NCBI GenBank assembly: GCA_031291325.1
Contig: JARLJG010000020.1
Coordinates: forward strand, 1-64,000
Reading direction: 5' to 3'
DNA length: 64,000 nt
Source of the DNA: Burkholderiaceae bacterium
GTDB lineage: Bacteria > Pseudomonadota > Gammaproteobacteria > Burkholderiales > Burkholderiaceae_D
A program made the position numbers and the translations under genes. Positions within the stretch are counted from its first letter, which is position 1. Each line of letters starts with the position of its first letter. This document shows positions 37,462 to 49,925 of this stretch, piece by piece. The notes below the pieces were generated by a model. The model ran no database searches and had not been told where the DNA came from. It worked only from the letters and a program-made list of their open reading frames with translations.

Positions 37462-38454
37462 ATGACTACCTTTCAACGCATCGTGCTGGCATCGCGCCCG
37501 CACGGAGAAGTAAAGCCCGACAATTTTCGACTGGAAACCGTCGCGGTTCCAGCGCTGCAAGAGGGCCAGGTATTGGTGCGCAACCATTTCCTGTCGCTCG
37601 ATCCGTATATGCGCGGACGCATGGAAGATGCCAAGAGCTATGCCGCGCCGCAAGCCATCGACGCCGTGATGATCGGCGGCACGGCGGGCGAGGTGGTCGA
37701 GTCGCGCAATCCGCATTTCGCAGCCGGCGACAAGGTGGTCGGCATGCAGGGCTGGGCCGAGATGGGCGTGGCCGAAGGTTCGATGCTGCGCAAGGTCGAT
37801 ACCGCACATGTGCCGCTGTCGGCCTATCTGGGTGCGGTCGGCATGCCGGGCATGACGGCCTGGTACGGCTTGACCCAGATCATGCTGCCCAAGCCGGGTG
37901 AAACCATCGTCGTATCGGCGGCCAGCGGCGCGGTCGGCAGCGTGGTCGGACAGTTGGCGAAGCTGCGCGGTTGCCGCGCAGTGGGGATTGCCGGCGGCGC
38001 CGACAAGTGCGCGTACGTAGTGGACGAATTGGGCTTCGACGCCTGCATCGACTACAAGGCCGGCAAACTGGTCGACGATCTGGCGGCGGCAACGCCGGAC
38101 GGCGTCGATGCTTTGTTCGAGAATGTCGGCGGCCCGGTGTTCGACGCCGCGCTGGCGCGCATGAATCCGTTCGGACGCATCGCGTTATGCGGTTTGATTT
38201 CCGGCTATAACGGCGAGCCGATGGCGCTCAACAATGTGCGTCAGCTTTTGACCATGCGCCTGACGCTGCGCGGCTTCATCGTATCCGAACACATGGAGTT
38301 GTGGCCGCAAGGGCTGACCGAATTGGGCGGCCTGGTGGCGACCGGCAAGTTGAAATTTCGCGAGTCGGTGGCGCAGGGATTGGCCGCCGCGCCGGAGGCA
38401 TTTATCGGCTTGCTGAAGGGGAAGAATTTCGGCAAGCAATTGGTCAAGATGTAG
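37462..38454 (+). CDS. NADP-dependent MDR oxidoreductase (CurA/leukotriene B4 dehydrogenase-like)
   Basis: The 330-residue protein is a zinc-free medium-chain reductase: LSLDPYMRGRM near the N-terminus, cofactor loop AASGAVGSVVGQLAK, GCRAVGIAGG, and LFENVGGPVFDAAL and CGLISGYN later. Members reduce the C=C bond of enones or enoyl compounds using NADPH. Its job here could be to saturate an intermediate. Confidence 0.9.
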   Translation: MTTFQRIVLASRPHGEVKPDNFRLETVAVPALQEGQVLVRNHFLSLDPYMRGRMEDAKSYAAPQAIDAVMIGGTAGEVVESRNPHFAAGDKVVGMQGWAEMGVAEGSMLRKVDTAHVPLSAYLGAVGMPGMTAWYGLTQIMLPKPGETIVVSAASGAVGSVVGQLAKLRGCRAVGIAGGADKCAYVVDELGFDACIDYKAGKLVDDLAAATPDGVDALFENVGGPVFDAALARMNPFGRIALCGLISGYNGEPMALNNVRQLLTMRLTLRGFIVSEHMELWPQGLTELGGLVATGKLKFRESVAQGLAAAPEAFIGLLKGKNFGKQLVKM

Positions 38455-38499
38455 TCTCGGTGCAACCAACCAGCATCAACTGAATCGACAGGAGCAAGC

Positions 38500-39438
38500 G
38501 TGGCTGACATCATTTTGCATCATTATCGCAATTCGCCGTTTTCCGAGAAAATCCGCCTCATTCTCGGCTCCAAGAATCTGGCATGGAAGTCGGTCGACAT
38601 TCCGCCGATCATGCCCAAGCCCGATCTGCTGCCGCTGACCGGCGGTTATCGCCGCACGCCGGTGATGCAGATTGGCGCTGACATTTATTGCGACACCGCG
38701 TTGATGGCCGACGTGCTGGAACGCATCCAGCCAGCGCCGTCGCTGTACCCACCGGCTTACGCCGGTTTGGACAGGATATTGGCGCAGTGGGCCGATTCGA
38801 CCTTGTTCTGGACTGCGATCCCCTACAGTTTTCAGCCGCGAGGGCTTGCCAACATATTCAAGAATATGACGCCCGAACAAATGCAGGCGTTCTCCGCCGA
38901 CCGCGCGAAATTTCGCGGCAACGCGCCGCGCATGGCGCTGCCGGAAGCAATCGGGCAGATGCGCGAGTTGGTGATGCGGCTGGAAGGCATGCTGGCCGAC
39001 GGCAAACCGTATTTGCTCGGCGCGCAGCCAGGCATTGCAGACTTTTCCGTCTATCACGCGCTCTGGTTCGTGCACGATCTCGCAGGTTTGGCCGATATGT
39101 TGGCTGCAGCGCCAAACGTCGCCGCCTGGAAAGAACGCATTGCGGCAATCGGCCACGGCACGTTTGAGAAGATGACCGCCGAACAGGCGTTGACCGTTGC
39201 GCGCACCAGCACGCCGGCAGGCTTCGACGGCAGGCAATCGGACGACGTGTATGCCGCGCATCTGGGCCAACGCGTAACGATACAGCCCTCCGATTACGGC
39301 ATCGATCCGGTCGAAGGCGAACTGGTATTTGCCGACGCGCAGGAATTTGCGTTGCGGCGCAGCGACGAGCGGGCGGGAACCGTAGTTGTGCATTTCCCGC
39401 GCCTGGGTTATCAATTAAAAAAATGTGAGACGACATGA
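38500..39438 (+). CDS. Glutathione S-transferase-like protein with C-terminal extension
   Basis: The 312-residue protein has an N-terminal thioredoxin-like GST domain (HHYRNSPFSEKIRLIL, RRTPVMQIGADIYCDT with the cis-Pro) and a helical C-terminal GST domain to about residue 220. Another 80-90 residues follow (from about SDDVYAAHLGQRV) with a beta-rich pattern (VVVHFPRLGY), so it is longer than typical GSTs (about 210). The GTG at 38500 has ACAGGAG upstream. Its stop overlaps the next start (ATGA), showing tight coupling. Confidence 0.85.
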   Translation: MADIILHHYRNSPFSEKIRLILGSKNLAWKSVDIPPIMPKPDLLPLTGGYRRTPVMQIGADIYCDTALMADVLERIQPAPSLYPPAYAGLDRILAQWADSTLFWTAIPYSFQPRGLANIFKNMTPEQMQAFSADRAKFRGNAPRMALPEAIGQMRELVMRLEGMLADGKPYLLGAQPGIADFSVYHALWFVHDLAGLADMLAAAPNVAAWKERIAAIGHGTFEKMTAEQALTVARTSTPAGFDGRQSDDVYAAHLGQRVTIQPSDYGIDPVEGELVFADAQEFALRRSDERAGTVVVHFPRLGYQLKKCETT

Positions 39439-40334
39439 AAAATTTCAAAGACAAGGTAGCGGTTATCACGGGCGGCGCCAGCGGTTTCGGCCACGAATTT
39501 GCCAAAATCGGCGCGAAGTTGGGCATGAAGCTGGTGCTGGCCGACGTGCAGCAGGATGCGCTCGACCAGGTGCGCGCCGAATTCGAGGCGCAAGGCGTGC
39601 CGGTGCTGGCGCTGCGTTGCGACGTCAGCAAGGCCGAGCAGGTGCAAGCCCTGGCCGACGCCACGATGGCCAAATTCGGTGCGGTGCATCTGGTATTCAA
39701 TAATGCCGGCGTCGGCTCCGGCGGCTTGGTCTGGGAAAACACCCAGGCCGATTGGGAATGGGTGCTGGGCGTCAATCTGTGGGGCGTGATCCACGGCGTG
39801 CGCATCTTTACCCCGCTGATGCTGGAATGCGCGAAGCGCGAACCGGGTTACCAGGGGCATATCGTCAATACGGCGTCGATGGCCGGCTTGCTCAATGCGC
39901 CGACGATGGGCATCTACAACGTCTCCAAGCACGCCGTGGTGTCGCTGTCGGAAACCTTGTTCCAGGATTTGAAGCTGGTCGAAGCGCCCATCGGCGCCTC
40001 GGTGCTGTGTCCGTATTTCGTGCCGACCGGGATCGCCAAGTCGCACCGCAATCGTCCCGACGACTTGCAGAATCAAACGCCGACCGCCAGCCAGCGCGCC
40101 GCGCAAATCATGTCCGACAAAGCGGTCAACTCCGGCAAGGTCTCGGCTGCCGAAGTGGCGGAGCGCACCTTCGATGCGATTCGCGCCGATCAGTTCTACA
40201 TCTACTCGCATCCCGATGCGCTGGGTAATGTGCAAAAGCGGATGGAAGACATCGTCGCGCAGCGCAATCCCGGCGATCCGTACGAGGCGACGCCGCATGT
40301 GCGCGAACGTCTGCAAAACGCGTTGAAGGCGTAG
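39435..40334 (+). CDS. Short-chain dehydrogenase/reductase
   Basis: The 299-residue SDR has ITGGASGFGHEFAKIG, NNAGVG, the active site (NTASMAG, YNVSKHAVVSLSE) and a longer C-terminal tail ending near PHVRERLQNALKA. It overlaps the upstream GST gene by 4 bp. It is related to oxidoreductases acting on hydroxy compounds in lipid or terpene degradation; the substrate is unknown. Confidence 0.9.
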   Translation: MKNFKDKVAVITGGASGFGHEFAKIGAKLGMKLVLADVQQDALDQVRAEFEAQGVPVLALRCDVSKAEQVQALADATMAKFGAVHLVFNNAGVGSGGLVWENTQADWEWVLGVNLWGVIHGVRIFTPLMLECAKREPGYQGHIVNTASMAGLLNAPTMGIYNVSKHAVVSLSETLFQDLKLVEAPIGASVLCPYFVPTGIAKSHRNRPDDLQNQTPTASQRAAQIMSDKAVNSGKVSAAEVAERTFDAIRADQFYIYSHPDALGNVQKRMEDIVAQRNPGDPYEATPHVRERLQNALKA

Positions 40335-40362
40335 CGTTGCGGCGCAGCCGAGGAGGGGGCCT

Positions 40363-41259
40363 ATGAGCGTGGAAATCCGCGACAATCAATTCGTCGAACT
40401 GTCCAACGGCATGCGCCTGCACTATGCGTCTGCCGGCGAACGGGGCAAGCCCTTGATCCTGTTCTTGCACGGCTTTCCGGAATTCTGGTATGCGTGGAAT
40501 GCGCAATTGGCCGAGTTCGGGCAGGACTATTTTGTGGTGGCGCCCGATTTGCGCGGTTTCAATTTGTCCGACATGCCGGTCGATGTCGCCGCGTATAAGC
40601 CGCGCCATATCATGGAAGACTTGCGCTTGCTGGTTGCGCATTTCGGCTATGAAAAATTCGTCCTGGTCGCGCACGACTGGGGTGGCGCGATCGCGTGGAA
40701 TATCGCCATTGCATTGCCGCAGCTGCTGCATAAGCTGATTATCGTCAATTCGCCGCATCCGTATTTATTTGCGCGCGCATTGACGGGCACTGCCAAACAG
40801 CAGCAAGCCAGCGAATACATGAACTGGCTGCGCGCCGAAGGTTCCGAGCAGGCGCTGGAAAAAGACGACTACGCGTTGATGGACGGATTTTTCCAGGGCA
40901 TGGGCCAGCACGCTGCCACGTGGTACACAACCGAAGTCAGGCAGAAATATCATCAATGCTGGGCGCGCGGCTTGCGCGGCGGCGTCAATTACTACCGCGC
41001 TTCGCCGTTGCATCCGCCAACCGCAGCGCATGCGGGGGCATCCAAGCTGGAGATGCAAGCCAAGGATTTTTACGTCAGCGTTCCGACCAGGGTAATATGG
41101 GGCGAAGCCGACGTTGCGCTGCCTCCCACCCTGCTGGAAGGACTGGACGAAGTGGTCGGCGATTTGCAGGTGGAGCGGGTTGCCGGTTGCAACCATTGGA
41201 TCATTCATGAACAGCCGGAAACGGTGAACCGGCTGTTGCGCAAATTTCTATCGGAATAG
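40363..41259 (+). CDS. Alpha/beta hydrolase (epoxide hydrolase/haloacetate dehalogenase-like)
   Basis: The 298-residue protein has HGFPEFWYAW (oxyanion region), the nucleophile elbow AHDWGGAIAW with Asp as nucleophile, the WGEADVALP acid region and CNHWIIHE with the catalytic His. The Asp nucleophile and HGFPEFWY are marks of epoxide hydrolases and haloacid dehalogenases. The gene has a strong ribosome site (GAGGAGGGGG, 40350-40359). An epoxide or halo intermediate in this operon is a guess. Confidence 0.85.
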   Translation: MSVEIRDNQFVELSNGMRLHYASAGERGKPLILFLHGFPEFWYAWNAQLAEFGQDYFVVAPDLRGFNLSDMPVDVAAYKPRHIMEDLRLLVAHFGYEKFVLVAHDWGGAIAWNIAIALPQLLHKLIIVNSPHPYLFARALTGTAKQQQASEYMNWLRAEGSEQALEKDDYALMDGFFQGMGQHAATWYTTEVRQKYHQCWARGLRGGVNYYRASPLHPPTAAHAGASKLEMQAKDFYVSVPTRVIWGEADVALPPTLLEGLDEVVGDLQVERVAGCNHWIIHEQPETVNRLLRKFLSE

Positions 41260-41268
41260 AACCCCGTC

Positions 41269-41706
41269 ATGGCACGCGAAGATTTTGCTTTTTTCCACAC
41301 CTTGCGGGTGCGCTGGTCCGAAGTCGACATGCAGGCTATCGTCTTCAACGGCCACTATTTGAATTATTTCGATGTCGCCTTTACCGAATACTGGCGCCAT
41401 AGCGGCCTGCCGAACGTGTTGCAACAGGCGCGCGAGGGCCGCGAAATGTTTACCCGCAAGGCGACCGTCGAATACATTGCCCCTGCGCGCTTCGACGACA
41501 ATCTGGAAATCGGTGTGCGCTGCGCCGGATTCGGTCGCTCGTCGATGCGTTTTGTCCTGGAAATATTCGTCGGCGACCAGCATTTGATCAGCGGCGAATT
41601 GGTCTATGTCTATGCCGAAGTCAGCATCCGCAAGGCGGTTGCCATTCCCGACGACTGGCGTGCGACAATAGCCGCCATCGAAAAACTTCCTCCATCGCAA
41701 TCATGA
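41269..41706 (+). CDS. Acyl-CoA thioesterase (4HBT/YbgC-like)
   Basis: The 145-residue protein has the 4-hydroxybenzoyl-CoA thioesterase pattern VRWSEVDMQAIVFNGHYLNYFDVAF, with the catalytic Asp in SEVDM and the helix that follows. It hydrolyses acyl-CoA. It is the third hotdog protein in the window and the second in this operon. It overlaps the next gene by 4 bp (ATGA). Confidence 0.88.
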   Translation: MAREDFAFFHTLRVRWSEVDMQAIVFNGHYLNYFDVAFTEYWRHSGLPNVLQQAREGREMFTRKATVEYIAPARFDDNLEIGVRCAGFGRSSMRFVLEIFVGDQHLISGELVYVYAEVSIRKAVAIPDDWRATIAAIEKLPPSQS

Positions 41707-42134
41707 ATATCGAAGTTCGCATCGGCTCCTGGCGCGAGCAGCAAGCCGTGGCGCAAGCAATTCGCTATGCAGTATTTGTCATCGAGCAGAAAATTCCCGC
41801 CAGCCTCGAATGGGACGAGATGGATGCCGTGTGCATGCATGCGGTGGCTATCGACGAACAAGGCCACGGATTGGGAACCGGCCGCTTGCTGCCGGACGGC
41901 CATATCGGACGCATGGCCGTCAAGAAGGGCGCGCGCGGTTCCGGCGTCGGCGGCGTCATCTTGGAGGCACTGGTGAAAGCGGCGCAACAGCGCGGCGATA
42001 CGGTTGTCAAGTTGAACGCACAGACCAGCGCCGAGGGTTTTTATGCGTCTCACGGATTTTCTCGCGACGGTGAGGAGTTTGTGGAAGCGGGCATTCCACA
42101 CATCGGGATGCAGCGGGTTTTATCTGCGGAGTAG
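41703..42134 (+). CDS. GNAT-family N-acetyltransferase
   Basis: The 143-residue protein shows GNAT features: IGRMAVKKGARGSGVGGVILEAL is the acetyl-CoA-binding motif A, with LNAQTSAEGFYASHGF further on. It is the last gene of the run and is coupled to the thioesterase. The acceptor substrate is unknown. Confidence 0.82.
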   Translation: MNIEVRIGSWREQQAVAQAIRYAVFVIEQKIPASLEWDEMDAVCMHAVAIDEQGHGLGTGRLLPDGHIGRMAVKKGARGSGVGGVILEALVKAAQQRGDTVVKLNAQTSAEGFYASHGFSRDGEEFVEAGIPHIGMQRVLSAE

Positions 42135-42216
42135 TAGGTTTTTCCGCAGTCCGATATTGCGTTGACAATTTTCCCGTGGCAGCATACGTTCATGTTTTTG
42201 CACGAAAGAAATCGCT

Positions 42217-42612
42217 ATGTCGGTGGCTTCGAGCATTCTTTTTCTGGCGGTCGCGGCCCAGGCTGGGTGGGTCGAGATCGACTATAAAGATGCCGATGCG
42301 AGGTTTTACGTCAACACCGCCAGCATGCGCGTGGCGGGTGATAAAGTCTACTACTGGCAAAAGCTCGTCTATGCCCAAGCGCGCACCGTCGACGGCAAGC
42401 CGGTGTCGTCGGAATTCAACAATGCAGTGATCGACTGCGTCGCGGCGACCCAGGCATTCTTGTATCTCTCGTGGTACGAAGACGCGAATGCCAGCGGACC
42501 ATTGAGCAAATATCAGTTCTTTTCGGAAAAGACGGTGGAATATCGTCCTATCGTCGCCGCTTCTCAAGCAGATATCGAACGCAAGCTGGTGTGCGGCGCA
42601 CAAAATAAATAG
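42217..42612 (+). CDS. Surface-adhesin protein E-like exported protein
   Basis: The 131-residue protein starts with a short signal peptide (about 1-16, cut after AAQA). The body resembles the adhesin E-like domain: DARFYVNTASMRVAGDKVYYW, IDCVA, SEKTVEYRPI and a C-terminal cysteine, two Cys that could form a disulfide. Such proteins are periplasmic or surface-bound; a direct adhesion role is not shown. It is convergent with the hybrid kinase. Confidence 0.65.
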   Translation: MSVASSILFLAVAAQAGWVEIDYKDADARFYVNTASMRVAGDKVYYWQKLVYAQARTVDGKPVSSEFNNAVIDCVAATQAFLYLSWYEDANASGPLSKYQFFSEKTVEYRPIVAASQADIERKLVCGAQNK

Positions 42613-42627
42613 ATCGCTATTCGCACA

Positions 42628-45177
<2,550 letters not shown>

Positions 45178-45299
45178 AGTAACCTTTCCAGGTCTGCGGG
45201 AAAAGTGCTTGTCGCATTGTCCATGCACTACGCGCCTGGCCGCGTTGAAAATACGGATATTATTACAATAGAGGTTAATTAATAGACGTTAATTCAATC

Positions 45300-46028
45300 T
45301 CACGGGTGAATCACGTGTTCCAGCAATACCGGTTCGCAATCCCGATAAATTTGCACGACACTGGAAGAGCGCGTGCCGTAGGTCGGGGAATCGATGCAGA
45401 CGGCGGAAAGCATGCGCTCCAGTTCGAGGTCGACTCCGGTTTTCGGCAGACGGCAATCGGATGCGCGCGTCGTGTCGGCCAACATTTCAAAGTAGGCTTC
45501 GCAAGGCGCACCTTGACATAACAGGCTGGCAAATTGCGCCTTGGTGCGCACCACCTTGGGCCACGACGTATCCAGCGAGCCGTTCGACAAGCCGTAGATG
45601 CCCGGCGCCAGCGGCTTGCCGTTGCGGCTGTCTTCAGACTCGCGGCTGTTGTACCAGATCATGCGTTCCCTTGTTCCGACGATCAGGTTGAAGCCGTTGT
45701 AGCGGTCGGCCTCGCCGGCGACTTCGGCAATATACGCCTCCGGCGTTGCGTCGCCGGTCAAATAGTCGGCCACCAGCATGCCGCGCGAGCGCACGTCGGT
45801 GCGGCGCTCGGATGGCGCGCGAATATTCGTCAACGCTGCGAAGCGGCCATCCCTGGTGATGCCGAGCCAGGTGCCGCCGCCCTCCAGGTCGCGTCCGGCG
45901 TACACTTGCGGATGATCTTGCCACCATGCGGCGGGGGCGGTCGGACGCTGGAAAAATTCGTCGCGATTGCCGGCCAACACAAACGGAATGCCGGGAACGA
46001 CTTGCCAGGCGAATACGATCAGGCACAT
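45300..46028 (-). CDS. NRDE-family (TANGO2-like) protein
   Basis: The 242-residue protein begins MCLIVFAW and has the family motif AGNRDEFFQRPT near residue 20, then GRDLEGGGTWLGIT and NGSLDTSWPKV, the Ntn-like fold signatures. Cys2 is in the place of an N-terminal nucleophile. The molecular role of this conserved family in bacteria is unclear; haem handling was proposed for eukaryotic relatives. It is near ygfZ on the same strand (57 bp gap). Confidence 0.87.
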   Translation of the reverse strand: MCLIVFAWQVVPGIPFVLAGNRDEFFQRPTAPAAWWQDHPQVYAGRDLEGGGTWLGITRDGRFAALTNIRAPSERRTDVRSRGMLVADYLTGDATPEAYIAEVAGEADRYNGFNLIVGTRERMIWYNSRESEDSRNGKPLAPGIYGLSNGSLDTSWPKVVRTKAQFASLLCQGAPCEAYFEMLADTTRASDCRLPKTGVDLELERMLSAVCIDSPTYGTRSSSVVQIYRDCEPVLLEHVIHP

Positions 46029-46085
46029 ACGCTCATATCCCCAAAATGCGCGGCCAACGAGCCTGCGCGAACACGTTGGCAGGCT

Positions 46086-47147
46086 TCACGATGCGGGATC
46101 CGGCACGGCGTAAGGCAAGACTCCGAATTGCAGTAGCGGCCCGCTCGCGGAACCCAGATGGATGGCCGCGTCAGCGGCCGCAACCTGCAATTCGACCAGG
46201 CAGTCGACCCTGTCGGCAGCGCTGTTTTCGGCATTGACGATCATGCCGCACGGTTGGTCGGCGTTGTTGGCGGCAAATACTTCCATGCCTGCTTGCACCT
46301 GGCCGCTTGCCACCGACGCCAAGCGCGTCCGGCGCTTCAGCTTGCCCAGATATTGGCTGCGCGCGACGATTTCCTGGCCCGGATAGCAGCCCTTTTTGAA
46401 GTTTACCCCGCCGATCAATTCGAAGTTGATCATTTGCGGCACGAATTGTTCTTGCGTCGCCAGCGTGACGGAGGGCTGTCCTGCGCGAATTTCCGCCAGT
46501 CGCCAGGCTTGCGGACCCGTCGCCCGCAGGCGCTGCGCCAACCGGGGCCATGCTTGTATTGCCGTTGCGAGTGGGGCGATCCATTGAAAACGCGGTGCCT
46601 GGCCGGTATCGGCGACCCGGATCAAGGTTCCGGCCTGGCTATCGACCTTGTCGAAAGGAGCAGCAGGCAATTGCGCAAACCATGTTTGCAGCACGGTGGC
46701 GGCCGACTGTCCGGCCAGTCCGAGGATCGCAAATTCGTCGCTGGCGTCGCGCGGCTTGGCTTTTGCCCGCAGCACGAACATTTGCAAACGTTTCTGGATC
46801 GGCGCAAGGATTTGCTGCGGCAATTGCAGCAGGATCTGGTTGTCGGCACGCCAATACAGCATGGTAGCGAGCAATCTGCCCTTGGGCGAGCAATAGCCGC
46901 CCAGGCGCGCCTGGTCCGCGCCCAGGTTTTCGACATCGTTGCTTAATTGATTATGCAGAAAGTGCGCGGCCTCGTCGCCGGTCCAGGCGATCAGGCCCAG
47001 GTCGGTCAGCGGCGCGATAAAATCGTCCGGCGCGGCAAAATCCGCACCCTGTCCATTGAACCCGAGGAGCTGCGGTGCGGTCTCGCTGCTGAAGTCGGCG
47101 CCTTGTTGCGCAAGAAATTGCTGCCATTCGGTCATAAAAACACTCAT
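46086..47147 (-). CDS. ygfZ: Folate-binding protein YgfZ
   Basis: The 353-residue protein has the YgfZ signature KKGCYPGQEIVARSQYLGK with the conserved Cys, and a GcvT-like fold (LGLIAWTGDEAAHFLHNQL). YgfZ uses tetrahydrofolate to help assemble and repair iron-sulfur proteins such as MiaB. The adjacent mltG, divergent from it, gives the usual Burkholderiales arrangement. Confidence 0.9.
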   Translation of the reverse strand: MSVFMTEWQQFLAQQGADFSSETAPQLLGFNGQGADFAAPDDFIAPLTDLGLIAWTGDEAAHFLHNQLSNDVENLGADQARLGGYCSPKGRLLATMLYWRADNQILLQLPQQILAPIQKRLQMFVLRAKAKPRDASDEFAILGLAGQSAATVLQTWFAQLPAAPFDKVDSQAGTLIRVADTGQAPRFQWIAPLATAIQAWPRLAQRLRATGPQAWRLAEIRAGQPSVTLATQEQFVPQMINFELIGGVNFKKGCYPGQEIVARSQYLGKLKRRTRLASVASGQVQAGMEVFAANNADQPCGMIVNAENSAADRVDCLVELQVAAADAAIHLGSASGPLLQFGVLPYAVPDPAS

Positions 47148-47252
47148 AAAATCAATAAAAGGCTCAGTTAGCTATTATCATTATGGGTCGATTATAGTAG
47201 CGCCAGCAAAAAGGCGTCGGACTCCACCAAAAGTACGCATCTGGAATCAGCT

Positions 47253-48236
47253 TTGATAAACAAATTATTCGCCTCAGTTGTCATTCTTGCGATCCTCGCC
47301 GCCGGCGCATTCGTGTTCTGGGCGCAGCAACCGATACTCGATACGGATCAGGCGACGATCAAATTCACGATCGATGCCGGCAGTTCGGTGCGCGGTTCGA
47401 CGCAGCAGATCGCCAATGCCGGGGTGCCGGTCAATCCGTGGTTGCTGGCCTGGCTGGCGCGCTTGACGGGAAAGTCGTCCAAATTGAAGGCCGGCAGTTA
47501 CGAGCTGAAACCGGGGGCGACACCGTTATACCTGATCGAGCAACTGGTGCGCGGCGAATTTGCCCAGGAGTCCTTGGCGATCATCGAAGGCTGGACTTTC
47601 CAGCAAATGCGCCAGGCGATTGCCGCGCATCCCGCCTTGAAGCATGAAACGGCGCAGTGGACGGAAAAGGAATTGCTCGAAAAAGTGGCCCCCGACTTCA
47701 AGATGGCAGAGGGCTTGTTTTTCCCGGATACCTATTTATTTGCCAAGGGCGCGAGCGATTTGCAGATTTACAAACAAGCCAATGCGCAAATGCAAAAGCG
47801 TTTGAACGATGGCTGGAGCCGACGTGACACTTCAGTGCCTTTCAAGACGCCCTACGAGGCTTTAATCATGGCTTCCATTATCGAAAAGGAAACAGGTCAA
47901 AAATCCGAGCGGTCGATGATTGCCGGCGTATTCGCCAACCGCTTGCGGCGCGGCATGCTATTGCAGACCGATCCGACCGTGATCTATGGCATGGGCAACA
48001 AATATCAAGGGCAAATACACAAGCGCGATTTGCTGACCGATACGCCTTACAACACCTATACGCGGCTTGGGTTGCCGCCGACGCCGATTGCGCTGCCGGG
48101 CGCGGCTTCGCTGGCGGCGGCTTTGAACCCGGCCAAGACCGATGCGCTGTATTTCGTATCGCGCAACGATGGCACCAGCCAGTTTTCGGCGAATCTCGAC
48201 GATCACAATCACGCAGTCAATCAATATCAAAAATAA
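47253..48236 (+). CDS. mltG: Endolytic murein transglycosylase MltG
   Basis: The 327-residue protein has an N-terminal membrane anchor (about 6-24) and the YceG-like domain: [28 protein letters not shown], the catalytic Glu in [10 protein letters not shown], and [14 protein letters not shown]. It cuts nascent peptidoglycan and limits glycan length. The start is TTG at 47253, as no ATG is near. It is followed by tmk and holB in the conserved order. Confidence 0.92.
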   Translation: MINKLFASVVILAILAAGAFVFWAQQPILDTDQATIKFTIDAGSSVRGSTQQIANAGVPVNPWLLAWLARLTGKSSKLKAGSYELKPGATPLYLIEQLVRGEFAQESLAIIEGWTFQQMRQAIAAHPALKHETAQWTEKELLEKVAPDFKMAEGLFFPDTYLFAKGASDLQIYKQANAQMQKRLNDGWSRRDTSVPFKTPYEALIMASIIEKETGQKSERSMIAGVFANRLRRGMLLQTDPTVIYGMGNKYQGQIHKRDLLTDTPYNTYTRLGLPPTPIALPGAASLAAALNPAKTDALYFVSRNDGTSQFSANLDDHNHAVNQYQK

Positions 48237-48250
48237 AGAATCGGCACTTC

Positions 48251-48865
48251 ATGTACCCAGGTAAATTCATCAGCTTCGAGGGCATCGACGGCGCCGGAAA
48301 GTCGACCCATATCGCCTATGTCGCCAACTGGCTGCGCGCGCGCGGCCATAACGTGGTGACGACCCGCGAACCGGGCGGAACCGCGCTCGGCGAGAAATTG
48401 CGCGAATTGTTGTTGCATGAAAAAATGCATCTGGAAACCGAAGCGCTGTTGATGTTCGCGGCGCGCCGCGAACACCTGGCGCAAGTGATCGAGCCGGCTT
48501 TGGCGCGCGGCGATTACGTCATCACGGATCGCTTCACCGACGCCAGCTTCGCCTATCAGGGCGGCGGGCGGAAACTGGATTTGCGTAAATTGGTTGCTCT
48601 GGAGCAATGGGTGCATCCGCATTTGCAGCCCGATTTGACGCTGTTGTTCGACGTGCCGCTGGAAGTCGCCCGGGCGCGGCTGGCCGCAACGCGGTCGCCG
48701 GATAAATTCGAGCAGGAAAAGGAAGATTTCTTTGCCGCCACGCGCGCAGAATATTTGCGGCGCGCGGCGGAGTTTCCGGGGCGATTCAGAGTGATCGACT
48801 CGACCCTGTCGATTCAAGACGTGGAAGCCGCGCTGGATCGCATCCTGGAATCGTTAATTGAATGA
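48251..48865 (+). CDS. tmk: Thymidylate kinase
   Basis: The 204-residue enzyme phosphorylates dTMP to dTDP. It shows the P-loop [13 protein letters not shown], the [15 protein letters not shown] region and [17 protein letters not shown]. The length is typical. It overlaps holB by 4 bp (ATGA), a common conserved pairing. Confidence 0.94.
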   Translation: MYPGKFISFEGIDGAGKSTHIAYVANWLRARGHNVVTTREPGGTALGEKLRELLLHEKMHLETEALLMFAARREHLAQVIEPALARGDYVITDRFTDASFAYQGGGRKLDLRKLVALEQWVHPHLQPDLTLLFDVPLEVARARLAATRSPDKFEQEKEDFFAATRAEYLRRAAEFPGRFRVIDSTLSIQDVEAALDRILESLIE

Positions 48866-49914
48866 CTAGTCCTCTCTATCCCTGGCAAGAAACCGCGTGG
48901 CTGCAATTGCAGCAAATGCGCGCGCGCTTGCCGCATGCGATTTTATTTTATGGCGCGGCTGGCATCGGCAAAACCGCGTTTGCCGAGCATTTCGCCCAAT
49001 CGTTGTTGTGCCAAACACCGCAGGAAGACGGCCATCCGTGCGGGCGATGCCTGTCCTGCGGCTGGTTCAGCCAATACGCGCATCCCGATTTCCGGCGTGT
49101 GCGCCCGGAAGTGCTGGACGAGGACGGCGCAGAAGAGGGCGAAGACAGCGATAAGGGCAGTGAAGCGGCGGCGGACGGCAAAAAATCCGGCAAAGCGAGC
49201 AAGGCGCCGTCCAAGGATATCAAGATCGATCAAATCCGCGCCTTGGCCGACTTCATGAATATCTCGACCCATCGGCAAGGCTTGCGCGTGGTCGTGCTGT
49301 ATCCGGCTGAAGCCTTGAACACGGCGTCAGCCAACGCGTTATTGAAGACGCTGGAAGAGCCGCCGCCATCGACGGTTTTTCTGTTGGTCTCGAATAGCCT
49401 GGATCGCCTGTTGCCGACGATCTTGTCGCGTTGCCGCAAATTCGCGCTCAATATGCCGTCGCGCGAGCAAGCGCTGGCTTGGCTTGACCTGCAAAAGGTC
49501 GAGCAAGCCGAAGCGTGGCTGGCCGAACAAGGCGGTGCGCCGTTGGCGGCTCTGGCGCAAGCGGAGTCCGGCACACAAGAGGCGATGGACGATTTTCTGC
49601 GTTATCTGGCGCGCCCCGGCATCGAGGGTGCATTGAAAACCGCCGATAAATTTCAGAAAACGGCGGTAATTGATTTGGTATCATGGTTGCAACGCTGGCA
49701 ATACGACGTGTTTTCGCATAAACTTTCCGGGCATATCCGATATTTCCCACGATATCGCGCCGAGTTGACTGCGTTAGCGGGGCGGGTCGAGGTCGCAGCC
49801 TTGTTGAAAGCGCTAAAAAGCGCGAATGACCGGCGCGCGATAGCCGAACATCCGCTCTCGGCAAAACTCTTTATTGAGGATATGCTGCTTGAATACGCGT
49901 TACTTTTTTCCTGA
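48862..49914 (+). CDS. holB: DNA polymerase III delta' subunit
   Basis: The 350-residue clamp-loader subunit has [20 protein letters not shown] (P-loop), the zinc-binding [27 protein letters not shown] and the SRC motif (TILSRCRKF). A charged low-complexity insert rich in Asp, Glu, Lys and Ala (about residues 90-117) lies between the zinc module and IKIDQIRAL, which is not usual. It overlaps tmk. Confidence 0.92.
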   Translation: MTSPLYPWQETAWLQLQQMRARLPHAILFYGAAGIGKTAFAEHFAQSLLCQTPQEDGHPCGRCLSCGWFSQYAHPDFRRVRPEVLDEDGAEEGEDSDKGSEAAADGKKSGKASKAPSKDIKIDQIRALADFMNISTHRQGLRVVVLYPAEALNTASANALLKTLEEPPPSTVFLLVSNSLDRLLPTILSRCRKFALNMPSREQALAWLDLQKVEQAEAWLAEQGGAPLAALAQAESGTQEAMDDFLRYLARPGIEGALKTADKFQKTAVIDLVSWLQRWQYDVFSHKLSGHIRYFPRYRAELTALAGRVEVAALLKALKSANDRRAIAEHPLSAKLFIEDMLLEYALLFS

Positions 49915-49925
49915 AATGGATAGTC

